The notes below the pieces were generated by a model that was not told where the DNA came from, did no database searches, and saw only the letters and a program-made list of their open reading frames with translations. 22,500 bases of DNA from Chrysomallon squamiferum (taxonomy: Eukaryota; Mollusca; Gastropoda; Neomphalida; Peltospiridae): the NCBI GenBank assembly GCA_012295275.1, contig CM022675.1, forward strand, positions 7,578,332 to 7,600,831, read 5' to 3'. Positions 1 through 21,499 of the stretch are shown piece by piece; positions within the stretch are counted from its first letter, which is position 1; the number at the start of each line of letters is the position of its first letter. The position numbers were made by a program, and so were the translations under genes.

Positions 1-982
1 AAAGCATTCATGTGATACTAAATATCAACAACAGCAGCAGCAGCAGCAAAATTAATAACAATTATAAGTATTTAAGAATTGATAAATATTACTAAAATAG
101 GTTTTTTGTAAAAAAAATTATATTATCCCAAACATTTTAATTAAATTTTAATTTTATATTTTTAAATTATATTCTTTTTTCCTTTTTCCTTGCATTATCA
201 CTTTTAGCCTGAGGTAAATTTGTTGGTTTATTTGTTTTTTTTATTTCTGTCTCATTGCATGTATTATCCCTGTCTATAATCTAAAATATTAAAAAATAAA
301 AATATTTAAAAATATGACACACACAAAAATTATCTCTCCCAGAAAATAACAACATATAAACGTCACTGAAATCCTTACGTACACTTTAGAAGATACTGTT
401 ACCGTATTTATCCAGTTATATAAGCACTTGATTCTAACAAGGCTAATTAGCAGCTTAATTAAAAACATTAAACAAAAATCTTTTGATTTGTTTTTCTGTT
501 TTATTATTTTATCTCGATAACAAACAGACAGATAAAACTATTCTGACTTTCATTTTTGAATTAATTTATTGTGAATTGTGAAAAAAAAAAAGAAAAAAAA
601 AGAAGACCAACTAAAGTCTAAAGTGTTAAGTTTTAACATTTACTGATGTTAAATCTGTGTTAATTAACTTCAAAAAGTTCAATCAGAATAGATGTATCAC
701 CATTCTGCCATGACTAAAAGAGATTCAGACTTTGAACTATTTTTTGTATGAGTAGCAAAGATGAGTGAATAGGCAGAGCAGTGAATATTATTCCTACACA
801 AATAAACTGGTGATGTTAAATCAAAGGTAGTTAATGAAAATCAGAGATTGTTGAAAGTAAATTTATTTTTTATAAAGTGATTTTGACTAGCTTGTGAAAA
901 TTGTCTGTTCAGACTGAGTCATGGTAGAATGCTGTTTTAAATAATAATTAAATTTAATTTTCTTTCTGTTTGTTGTTGGTGT

Positions 983-984
<2 letters not shown>

Positions 985-1052
<68 letters not shown>

Positions 1053-1066
1053 ATGTGTGTGTGTGT
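985..1066 (+). repeat. (TG)n microsatellite
   Basis: Alternating TG from 985 with one ACA interruption at 1051-1053. Open frames through it are Cys-Val or His-Thr repeats and are not coding. Confidence 0.97.
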
Positions 1067-1172
1067 CTGTTCATACAAACTTGTTTGTTCTTTTGGCTGG
1101 GGTTTTTAAATTTAATTTACTTTAATTTAATTCATTTCCTTAGTTTCTTTTACTTCTGCATTTTATTTAATT

Positions 1173-1205
<33 letters not shown>

Positions 1206-1488
1206 TTTGATATTTTTGTTTAATAACTAAACAACAAATAATTAATAAATATTTATAACATAAAAATTCTATTTTTAAATATATATATAATTATTTGATC
1301 AGTCTTGTTCTGTTCACTTTTACAGTTCTTGTGAGATTTATTACCAGTGTCAGTTTTTATAAAAGATGTGTAATATACTTAAGGAATAATGTGAAATAGA
1401 AAAATAAATTTTTACAGAACAAAACTTAAAGTATCAGTTATTTAGTTTGGGGCAGCTTTTAGAGCCTGGCTTTTTTCTCCTCTATATT

Positions 1489-1727
1489 TACACTCACAGA
1501 CACACACACACATACAAACATACAGACACCCAGACACCTTCATACATACACTCATAAATACATACACACACACACATACACATAACTACACACCTTCACA
1601 CACACACACAAATACACATACATAATTACATACACCTACACAAACATATATGTATGCACCTACCTACTTACAAACACATACACATGCACACACACATACA
1701 TATATACAGACACACACAAACACATAC
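1489..1727 (+). repeat. CA-rich degenerate microsatellite
   Basis: Mosaic of (CA)n blocks, CATACA and CAGACA units, continuing more loosely to about 1800 with a short (CATC)n. It lies in the 370 nt before the exon A acceptor. Perfect (CA) blocks are up to about 14 nt. CA-rich intronic RNA is a known type of hnRNP L binding sequence in animals; a role here is inferred. Confidence 0.9.
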
Positions 1728-1855
1728 ATATGTACCCATACCACACTCACATGAATATACATTCGTTGACATGCACACACGACCTCATAAACACTCATCC
1801 ATCCATCCATCCATCAATTCGTCCACTGTATGTATGTGTAATGCTGTGTTTGCAG

Positions 1856-13140
<11,285 letters not shown>

Positions 13141-13176
13141 GCTGCGTTTTAACCGAAAAACAAACAATTTTTCTTG

Positions 13177-13184
13177 TGTACATA
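13177..13184 (+). promoter_or_regulatory. Pumilio-type element in 3'UTR
   Basis: TGTACATA, an exact match to the UGUANAUA consensus for PUF proteins, 37 nt after the stop codon. One match in a UTR of this length could arise by chance. Confidence 0.45.
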
Positions 13185-13495
13185 CTGTGTCTGCAGGTTT
13201 TGTGTGCGTGTGGGTGTGAACAAGTCATTTCATTGGTCGAAACCTCCAGCCTGCAGGACAATCATTGGTTGATATTCTAGCCAGTCGAAAACCTCTTCAC
13301 TGTCAGTCTGAAATCTCATTGGTTGTCTCGTCGTGGCTGCCGTTTGTAAGCTCGAATTTCATTGGATGGATTTGTTTTGCAAGATGTTTATTTATTGGAG
13401 GAGACCGCTTGTGTATATTTGTTCTTAAGTTGCTGACTTTGTTTTGTTTTTTTTAGATACGAGACTGGACAAGTACAATGTTTTTAATTAAAAAG

Positions 13496-13501
13496 AATAA
13501 A
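13496..13501 (+). terminator. Candidate polyadenylation signal
   Basis: AATAAA, followed by a T-rich/CT-rich stretch (13502-13535) that could act as the downstream element. Another AATAAA lies at 13849-13854. Confidence 0.5.
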
Positions 13502-14006
13502 TCTTTTTTTTTTTCTTCTCTTTTCTCTTTCTCCCTTGCTGTCTTTGTGGCAAAGATATTTTTTATTATCATTTAAATGTTTCTTTCTCTCTCTCTTTCA
13601 TTTTTTTATGATAAAAAAGGATACCGTGATTAGAATATTTTTATCTTTTATTTATCTGTTTATTCATTATTGTTTTTACTTTTCATGTATGTTTTTAGAT
13701 CATATGAGACAGTTTGAAAATTGTTTTGATCAGTTTTGGTATTATTATTGATTTCTGATCAAAACTAAAAAAAAAAAAAACTTCTTACTAAGTGCAAATG
13801 TTAATACTTTCTTGATATCTTGAAAAAAAAAAGATCCTTTTGATGAGAAATAAAAACTATTATTAAGAATATTTGTTTACATTCTCCTCATAAATATTCA
13901 TTAGCTATTCATCTCAATAGTTTTAAAATCATTATTAAATTTTTTAATTATTACTTTAAATAAATAAAAATAGAAAGCAAACATAACATACATTGATGTC
14001 AACTTG

Positions 14007-14099
14007 GACTAAGGGTTGAACTAGACAGGCACTTGCATTACACAGGTTCAGTATTGCCAAAGGTTGGAATAGAGAGGTGCTTCCATTACAGAGGTTTAT
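14007..14099 (+). repeat. Degenerate 48-bp tandem duplication
   Basis: AAGGGTTGAACTAGACAGGC at 14011 and AAAGGTTGGAATAGAGAGGT at 14059 begin two diverged copies 48 bp apart. Both continue with a GC-TTNCATTACA-CAGGTTTA-like end. Confidence 0.7.
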
Positions 14100-15190
14100 T
14101 AAGAAAAGTTTACAAGAAGAAATTTATAGATAAAAGAGAATGAAAATTAACCAGTTACCTTGAGGCAGGGGAAAAAAAAAAAAAAAAAAAAAATGAATTA
14201 TGCTATGACATAAATTTGTTTTTTTTCCCTCATCTATTTATTTACTACATCTTCTAAGTATGTGCACTGCTAACAGCTTATTTGTGAAATCTTTACAGTT
14301 TTCTGATCATTAAAAATAATTACATTTTTATCCTTCAGAATATTTATTTTCTGTCATTTCCATGTGCTGAAGTGTTTAGGTCACTTGATACAAAAAAAAA
14401 AAAAAAAAAAAAAACAAAAACATTTCTGCATCTTGAGCTTTCATTGGAAGTTGCAAATTTCTGATTTAAAAAAAAAAAAACAGATGTGAAGAATGTTGAT
14501 AGTAAGAATGGTATTTTTTTTAGATTTTTTTTTTTTTTTTTTTTTTTTTCTAATTGCTAATTTAAGATGTGGAAAAAATCCTAGTTCTTACTTTATTACA
14601 AAAAGGATACATTATTTTTCCTTCACAATTTATATATTACATTTTCATAAGGATCTGCAGGTTTTTGTTGTTGTTATTATTATTATTATTACTACTATTA
14701 TTATTGAGAATTTATTTACTGTTCATAGTTGTGCACTAAAATTTATGGTTAAGTTAAGACTTAAAAAAAAAAAGGATCTTAATTGAGGATGTGGAAAACT
14801 CTTTCACTTTTTCAATAATAAATTTACATTAGCATCCATCTGAATTTTATTTTCTGTTATGTATTAAAATGTGTTATGGTAAAAAAAAAAAAAAAAAAAA
14901 AATTCTGAATTTCATCCCTGTTTCCTAGAATACCACCATCTTGAACATCCATCATAATAGACTTTTTGTCATCATAAAGTAACATTTGTGTATACTTGAT
15001 TGTCAAAAAACTTTCCAAGTTTTTGATTGGTTGATGGCTAAATTAGGGTACTGAAAATCCTTATGCTTACTTAGTTACCAAAAAAAAAAAAGGAAAAAAG
15101 GGATATATTCATTTTTTTTAATTTTTTTTTTATCTGTAAAATTTTATTTTCTCTTCACTGCATGAAGTTGTTTTAATTCAAATAATAATT

Positions 15191-15224
15191 AATGTATATA
15201 TATATAAATATATTTATATACATT
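15191..15224. repeat. AT inverted repeat
   Basis: Arms AATGTATATA and TATATACATT (10 bp, exact) around an AT-only centre. It can extrude as a hairpin; no function assigned. Confidence 0.7.
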
Positions 15225-15699
15225 ATGTATATTTGATTGTCCAAATCTTCATTATTAGATGATAAATAAAAAAGAAATGAATAGAAAACATTTTTTCTTC
15301 TTCTTTTTTTTTTTTTTTTTGTTGTTGTTCAAATGAATTTCATAGTTCTCTTGTATCTCTTTTAAAGGATTTTGATCACAAATATTTAATTTATTTTTTT
15401 CATTTTTTTTTTCATCTTTTATAATTGTATAATTTTGTCCTGACTTATAAAGCTAGTCTTTTAAGAAATTATAAAAAATAATGATAAAGGATTAGAAAAG
15501 AATAAAATATTCTTGTGAAGGTCAGAGAGAATGGATTGATATGAAAGCTTACACTGATAATAAAGATAATGATATAGCAATTTAGGGATTTAGGAATTTA
15601 AGGTTTATGTATAAACTCGGGATTATTATATTTTTGATTTAAATATTATTAATTGTAGTAACAGGAGTAATGCTATCAAAGCTACTACTTCCTATTAGT

Positions 15700-15780
15700 A
15701 TTGTTACTATTACTACTACTACTACTACTACCACTACTACTAATGCTACTACTATTACAACTACGACTACCAAAGCTACT
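15700..15780 (+). repeat. (ACT)n triplet mosaic
   Basis: TACTACTACTAC units with CCACTA, GCTACT and ACAACTACGACT variants. Confidence 0.9.
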
Positions 15781-16144
15781 ATTATATTTTTTTTAAATGT
15801 TATTAGTACTAGTATTTACATTAAGAATGAAGTTTAATTGTTACTATGAAGTACTTATACTAATACTACTGCTTTTACTGTTACACCTACCATTATTATT
15901 ATGGGGTAATATTTTGATTTTTATATACTTTTTAATGTTATTTATTTTATTATTATTATTATTTTTTTTTTTTTTTTTATTTTATTTTTTTTATTTTAAA
16001 ATATGGTACCTCTTTGTAGATGTTTTGTAAATTTTACATAAATGAAATTAACAGTAATAAAAAATTATAAATTGCTAAATTATTATTTTTATAATAATCT
16101 GAACACGACCGACAACAATTAATGCAGTATTAATATTAGTAAAA

Positions 16145-16204
16145 TTAATAATAATAATGATGATGATGATGATGATGATGATGACAACAACATAAACAAC
16201 AACA
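16145..16204 (+). repeat. (AAT)(GAT)(AAC) triplet run
   Basis: AATAATAATGATGATGATG followed by ACAACAACATAAACAACAAC. A looser AGCAGCAAAAGTAGTAGTAG follows near 16223-16243. Confidence 0.9.
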
Positions 16205-16879
16205 GCAACAATGATAGTAATGGCAGCAGCAAAAGTAGTAGTAGTTCCTAGGATTATAAAATTTCATTCATAACATGTTTTTAAGTTGTATTAGAAATAT
16301 TTTAGTTTTCAAAAATAGCATGAATTTTATTAAAACAATATGGTTAAATGTTTTAAATTCAATTCATTTAATTTTTAAAACAATACTGCATCCACACACA
16401 CACACATATATATATATATGTACTTAGCCATGGTAAAGAGAAAATAAAAATATAGAAATTAAATTGCATTAATTTTTACACCTTTTTAACAACAAAGAAA
16501 AAAAAAAAACAAAAAGAAATGTCATATATATTAAATATTTAATTTCTATTTAAAAGTATTTTATATATATACTTTTACTGGTGACAGCAAATGTTTTGAA
16601 TGTAACACTTATGTAATTCCCTACTGATGATATTGAAAATAACACCTGGTATCAATTCCTGTATATATTATAAATACATGTATATATGTATGATGTACAT
16701 TCTTCCATTGTTGCTTGATGATGATGATGATGATGCTGTTGTTAGGTTCCTTATTTATTGTCCTTTCTAAGTATGTATGTTGATTTGTTTTCGTATAGTA
16801 TGAAAATAAAAGGTGTATAAAAAAATTTATATATATATAATTTCATTTTATTATTTATTACTTCCTTCAATAATTTTAT

Positions 16880-17108
16880 TATTATTAGTAGTAGTAGTAG
16901 TAGTAGTTGTAGTAGTAGCAGCAGCTGTACTATAGTGATTAATACTGCAACTACCACTACTTCCTACTACTACTATCACTGATAATAATAACTGCTACTG
17001 TTCCTACTACTAGTACTATTACTACTACTACTACTACTACTATTATTAGTACAGTTGCTATTGCTACTACTAGTACTACTGTTACTTCCACTACTACTAT
17101 TACATTAT
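16880..17108 (+). repeat. AGT/ACT triplet mosaic
   Basis: Begins as TATTATTAGTAGTAGTAG and later changes to TACTACTACTAC, so the two halves are partly complementary and could form a loose hairpin. Confidence 0.85.
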
Positions 17109-17338
17109 TAATTTCACTCACTTTTTAAATCAATATTCTTATAAAGTATTATTTTAATCGCTTGGCTTACAGAAGTCCAGTAGCATGTATTTATTTTCCT
17201 TAATTAATTAATTAATTAAATCTTTTATTAATTAATTTAGAAATATTCAATTACCTAAAACAAAATTCAGCCATTAGAATTTATTAGGAGTGCATTTATT
17301 ATTTTTCTAGCATAACATCAACATTGGCTCTACTTAAA

Positions 17339-17373
<35 letters not shown>

Positions 17374-17383
17374 AACACACACC
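17339..17383 (+). repeat. (AT)n(CA)n compound microsatellite
   Basis: AT alternation to 17364, then ACACACACAAACACACACC. Confidence 0.95.
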
Positions 17384-17902
17384 TGTGTCTATCGCTTTTG
17401 TTCTATAAATATGTATACTTTTAAAACAAACAAAAGCTTGGTCAAATACGTGAAATAAAGTTAAACTTTACTGAAATGCTTTTAGCAAAATAATTATTTA
17501 AAGCAGGAAATTATTGGTACATAGAAGAAGAAAAAAAAAATTCTAAAAGAAAAGCAAAGAGTCTTGTATCAGTAAAAATGCTTTATACGTAACAAACTAT
17601 TTTAGAGTTTTTTCAGGAGAGGGGTTTTTTCCTTCTGGAACCCTTTTGTATTATCATAAAGTCAAGATGTGCCTGAGAAAGTAGGAGTGCCTGGAATATG
17701 TAGGTGTGTGCCATGCCTGAGACATTTTATGAATGCTGTGTCCCTGTATAGCTTTCTAACTAACCGTGTACTGATATATTTACTAGTTGTTCTGTTTGTG
17801 TTGATAATATAATTTGTTTATTTGTATATGCTGTGCTGATAATTGTATTATGAGCATGTTCAGAAAAAAAAAGAGAAAAAATACACAAATTTATCATGAG
17901 TT

Positions 17903-17926
17903 TTGTTGTTGTTGTTGTTGTTGTTG
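17903..17926 (+). repeat. (TTG)n microsatellite
   Basis: Seven to eight TTG triplets, followed by GGCGCTGTTGCGTTG; a short (TG)n lies at 17968-17985. Confidence 0.95.
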
Positions 17927-18069
17927 GCGCTGTTGCGTTGCAGTAGTTATGGAGGTAACAGAAAGTTGTGTGTGTGTGTGTGTGTACATGAGTAGTCGAA
18001 TTATCAAAAATATTTGGTTACTCTCCATGCTCTTAATAAATGCATAAAAATTTTGACGATTTCCACCGC

Positions 18070-18096
18070 AATAAATAAAAAAAAAAAAAAAAAAAA
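18070..18096 (+). terminator. AATAAATAAA followed by a 20-A run
   Basis: Overlapping AATAAA hexamers at 18070 and 18074 run directly into A18077-A18096. It could be the distal end of a long 3'UTR, the tail of an old retrocopy, or simple A-rich drift. Confidence 0.3.
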
Positions 18097-18262
18097 CATT
18101 GTTTACCGTCGTCTCCTTTACATAATAAATCCCTTTGATTCATTGACTATATCAAATATAAACTAAAAACACATATTTCTTGGCCTTTTTAAGAATATTT
18201 TGCGTTACTACCATTAGCTGAACAGTTAATTGTTATCGACTCCTCTTTACACAACTTTGGAC

Positions 18263-18289
18263 GCGGCCATATTTGCATAATCACGTGAT
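18263..18289. promoter_or_regulatory. Compact cluster of transcription-factor-like motifs
   Basis: Three contiguous motifs in a CpG-containing, non-repetitive spot. GCGGCCAT (18263-18270) resembles a YY1-type core. ATTTGCAT (18271-18278) is an exact octamer for POU factors. ATCACGTGAT (18280-18289) is a palindromic E-box of the USF/MITF type. Promoter or enhancer role is inferred. Confidence 0.4.
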
Positions 18290-18551
18290 ACTACACGAAC
18301 GAGGTCAGTGTTACGTTAATTAGGTATAATTATTATCTTTACTTGTGAAGCAGAAATACTATTTGAAAAGCGTAAAGAGTAGGGACTTACCTAGGGGTAT
18401 GCCAAATGTTCAAAATATCGAGTTTTATTATTATTATTATTTAGTGATCTAAGTTGTGATTGGTTATAATTATTACCAATCTGCGGCAACTTCTTTGAAA
18501 ACTTGATAACAGTTACATTGCCTAACGTGTCCTAAGGTTTCTGATTAAATC

Positions 18552-18598
<47 letters not shown>
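18552..18598 (+). repeat. (AAT)n array
   Basis: About 15 AAT triplets followed by ATTAAAATATATATATATG. Confidence 0.97.
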
Positions 18599-18600
<2 letters not shown>

Positions 18601-18637
18601 TAAAATATATATATATGAAAACAAAAAATTCGAAGCC

Positions 18638-18683
<46 letters not shown>
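18638..18683 (+). repeat. (AT)n(GT)n compound microsatellite
   Basis: AT alternation to 18664, then GT alternation to 18683, ending GAGCGCATGTG. Confidence 0.97.
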
Positions 18684-18746
18684 AGCGCATGTGCTTATAT
18701 AAATTATTTGGATGTAAGATTAAAGTACTAGGTAGAATAATAACAC

Positions 18747-18809
18747 TGCTACTACTACTACCACCATTACTACTGCTACTACTACTACTACTAGTAGTAA
18801 TAATAATAA

Positions 18810-18840
<31 letters not shown>

Positions 18841-18845
18841 AAGAA
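18747..18845 (+). repeat. (ACT)(AGT)(AAT)(AAG) triplet chain
   Basis: Successive blocks of ACT, AGT/AAT and then (AAG)n from 18811 to 18844. The chain changes motif by single-base steps, as expected from interrupted slippage. Confidence 0.95.
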
Positions 18846-19189
18846 AAATAGTAGTAATAATTGTAATGATGATAATTTCATAACTATAAAATAATGCATA
18901 GGACTGTGGGATTAATAAATCGTATTTGCACTTTTTTATATGTGCGTGTGTGCGTGCGTGAGTATAAATACGTATTATATATTTTAAATGAACAGATAAA
19001 CTGCCTGACATTAAGTAGAAAATGTATCCAATCGTTTTCCTTTTAAACAGAACCGCACGAAAATATTTACGGAACTTAATCCTAAAAACTGTTGCATTTA
19101 AAAAGCCGGTATTTCATAGAATTACCCGCTTTCTGGATGAATAAAAAGGTATTAGAGTTAAATTGTTGTTTCAGAACTCAAAAGAATAT

Positions 19190-19395
19190 CTGACACATCC
19201 GAACACTAAACAGACAGCCATGTTAACGATAAAATGACATCGGACACCTCCGTCAGTTTCCGGTGACACTCGGAATGGCCACCCGGAGATTCCGCTGAAA
19301 GCTCCCGCGACGCAACGCGAACATCTCCGAACTGAGACTCGTCTACGTAGACCGCGTTCTAAAACCGCGCACAAAAGACACGTGCTGTTACCCGC
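19190..19395. other. CpG-dense non-repetitive island
   Basis: About twenty CpG dinucleotides in 200 bp in an otherwise AT-rich region, with no microsatellite. Contains a 12-bp perfect palindrome GTCTACGTAGAC (19341-19352) and a CACGTG E-box (19379-19384). The - strand has an open frame of 67 codons across it, with no recognisable family and no clear splice sites. It could be a promoter, a first exon or a short unknown gene. Confidence 0.4.
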
Positions 19396-19739
19396 CTTAA
19401 AATATATTTTACTTGGCGAATTATGTTCTTTAAATCAGAGTCGAGTAATATATAGACTTACTTGCTATAAATATATCAAATTGCAGTCTGAGAAAAAAAG
19501 AAAAGAAAAAGAAGTGAGGGTATGAAATGGGGGGATGGGTTGATTTATCACAGCTGTTAGTGCAGTTTTTAAAACACAGACTGACAGTTACCAGTAAGGA
19601 TGAATTTGAGGGCGATTTTTGGAGAAAAAAAAAAAAATAATAATAATAAATAAAGACATAAAAAATAGGGTGAAAATTAGTTTAAATTAACAGGGTATGT
19701 ATTAAGAAAATCCGTATGTTCACGTAGGAACGTATTATA

Positions 19740-19768
19740 TATATGTATGTGTATGTATGTATGTATGC

Positions 19769-19801
<33 letters not shown>

Positions 19802-19888
19802 TTATGTATTTATGTATGTATGTATGTATGTATGTGTGTGTATGTATGTATGTGTGTGTGTATGTGTGTATGTATATCTATATCTATA

Positions 19889-19923
<35 letters not shown>

Positions 19924-19975
19924 CTTTATTTAATTATGTATATGTATGTATGTGTGTGTTTGCATGTATAAAATG
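19740..19975 (+). repeat. (TATG)n and (TATC)n mosaic
   Basis: ATGT units with TGTG interruptions to about 19875, then ATCT units to 19925, then ATGT again. Confidence 0.97.
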
Positions 19976-20028
19976 CCACAAATTCTAACCATAATAGAAA
20001 AGAGAAAAATATTTAAAAGTAAAATTTG

Positions 20029-20031
<3 letters not shown>

Positions 20032-20095
<64 letters not shown>
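20032..20095 (+). repeat. (GA)32 microsatellite
   Basis: 64 nt of perfect GA alternation. Confidence 0.98.
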
Positions 20096-20097
<2 letters not shown>

Positions 20098-20154
20098 ATC
20101 CCTAATTTATTACTTGAAGGAAACACTGTGATACATTATCGTCCATTATAAAAA

Positions 20155-20620
20155 AAAACTTCCAAATCAAAGACGACGACAACAACAGCAAGTATACAGA
20201 CTTGCATTACGTACGACCTACTTTTTTTTTTTTTTACTTCGTGCTCACAAACCATATCTTTTATAACATGCCTCAATCAGAAGATAAGAAGATAACCATC
20301 TCGTTGATAAAAGAATATAATTGCCCTAGAAAGCCGGCTATATGAGAACGGAGATCTCGAAAAAAAAAAAAACCAAGAAAAAAAACCTGCAGGCTTCTTT
20401 TGCCGTACAAAAGAAGGACTAGACACGCATCGCGTACCAGGAATTATGAAAAATGCGGACGGCTGTAAGACGTATGCACATGAGATCGAGTTTATTGTGA
20501 ACGGGTCCTGAAAGCTGTGATCCGTGGATGGTCCCAAACGCGACGCACGTCAGCAGGGTGCTGCAAAACGACGGACGCCTTCGAAAAGACTCGCAGCGCA
20601 GAACAGTTTTTATACCTGCC
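20155..20620. other. Unique, CpG-containing stretch
   Basis: Non-repetitive, with its highest CpG density at about 20440-20600. Open frames on both strands (86 codons, - strand 20277-20537; + strand 20524 onward) have no recognisable similarity. No gene is called. Confidence 0.4.
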
Positions 20621-20657
20621 AGAGAATGTTTTTAAAATTTTGTTTAATTTTTGTTAT

Positions 20658-20660
<3 letters not shown>

Positions 20661-20692
<32 letters not shown>
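20661..20692 (+). repeat. 32-nt T run
   Basis: Pure T run followed by a short TTA array. Confidence 0.97.
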
Positions 20693-20693
<1 letters not shown>

Positions 20694-20854
20694 TATTTAT
20701 AATTATTATAATTATTATTATTATTATTTCATGTTTCCTCCTGAGCGTTTTAAAGACCAGCTGTTCATATACAATGTTATATAACAACTAGAAATTAAAT
20801 AAAAAATATTTTTTCTTTGCTAATGTAATGGTTTGAGAATAATAATAAAAAAGA

Positions 20855-21105
20855 CGTTTTCAAAGCTTTCCTTTAAAAAATATTTTAAACGTCACGCACA
20901 CACTCACTCACACACACACACACACACACACACATATTAAATTTAATATTATCAAAATACGTTTCAAAGCTTATTTAAAAAAAAAAAAAATTAAGTTTTT
21001 AAATATCAAAATCAGCTTCAAAGCTTCAGTTCAAAAATGTTTAACTTCTGAAAAGCAAAACACGCATTCAAAACTGCTTTTTAACAAATATTTTTAACTT
21101 CGAAA
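20855..21105 (+). repeat. Degenerate ~52-bp repeat with TTCAAAGCTT core
   Basis: TTCAAAGCTT at 20859, 20963 and 21017, and the variant TTCAAAACTGCTT at 21067. Each is followed by a TTTAAAAAATATTTTAA-like stretch. Spacings of 104, 54 and 50 nt suit a unit of about 52 nt, with a (CA)n insertion (20897-20934) between the first two. Confidence 0.7.
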
Positions 21106-21202
21106 AATACAACAGCATTTACTCTATTTAATTTTAAGCCATTATTTGCTTAACCTACATGAACACATCAACAATAATTGTTATTATCAATAATACAATA
21201 CT

Positions 21203-21394
21203 GGTTTTATATAATATAATATGATATGATATGATATATGATACGGTATGATATATATGATAATGATATAATATAAAAATAATATAATATAATATAAAAA
21301 TAATATAATATAATTATAATATAATATAAACAAATAATATAAAATAATATAATATAATATAATATAAATATAATATAATTATAATATAATATAA

Positions 21395-21441
<47 letters not shown>
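21203..21441 (+). repeat. ATAAT/ATATG mosaic ending in a 44-nt A run
   Basis: TATAATA and ATATGAT pentamer-like units to 21397, then A21398-A21441, then CAAACAACAACAACAA. The A run is the longest homopolymer in the window. Confidence 0.95.
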
Positions 21442-21442
<1 letters not shown>

Positions 21443-21499
21443 AAACAACAACAACAATGAAAATATAAAACATATAAAAAGTAAAAATAAAAATAAAGG

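Larger units (their letters stand above)
1..1855 (+). other. 3' part of an upstream CLASP intron
   Basis: No CLASP exon is found before 1856. The residues that should precede exon A (a 'PNLK'-like segment in the family) are not encoded next to a plausible donor here. The stretch is AT-rich with a short CAG run (31-47), A runs near 580-600, a (TG)n tract, a T run (1177-1203) and a CA-rich region before the acceptor. I see no other gene. Confidence 0.7.
13141..13501 (+). other. CLASP proximal 3'UTR
   Basis: From the stop codon to the first good AATAAA. It is less AT-rich than the introns and contains a Pumilio-type motif, four TCATTGG motifs and ordinary unique sequence. The true 3' end is not known; later AATAAA hexamers could extend it. 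Confidence 0.6.
13502..18069. other. AT-rich region without supported genes
   Basis: Dominated by A and T homopolymers (for example A runs near 14168-14192, 14391-14414 and 14881-14901; T run 14524-14549), ACT/AGT/GAT triplet mosaics and AT runs. No exon with family similarity and splice sites is visible on either strand. It could be a long alternative CLASP 3'UTR or intergenic DNA. 17560-17880 is unique sequence with no recognised content. Confidence 0.65.

Noticed and set aside
208-213. Possible 6-nt microexon (CCTGAG) between a TTTTAG and a GTAAAT
   Set aside because: It would insert two residues where CLASPs have none before exon A. A match this short arises easily by chance; only junction reads could support it.
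989-1210. Open frames over (TG)n, (TTA)n, (TTTG)n, (GA)n and (TATG)n arrays throughout the window
   Set aside because: They translate to monotonous Cys-Val, Ile/Leu/Tyr, Phe/Cys, Arg-Glu or Tyr-Val strings and reflect the repeats, not genes.
14391-14414. A runs as tails of retroposed elements
   Set aside because: No target-site duplications or element bodies could be seen next to them; homopolymers are common over the whole region.
19171-19374. 67-codon open frame on the - strand in the CpG island
   Set aside because: No recognised domain, no supporting splice sites or neighbours; kept only as a compositional island.
20277-20537. 86-codon open frame on the - strand
   Set aside because: Composition includes runs of Phe from an A-rich tract, and no family similarity is recognisable.
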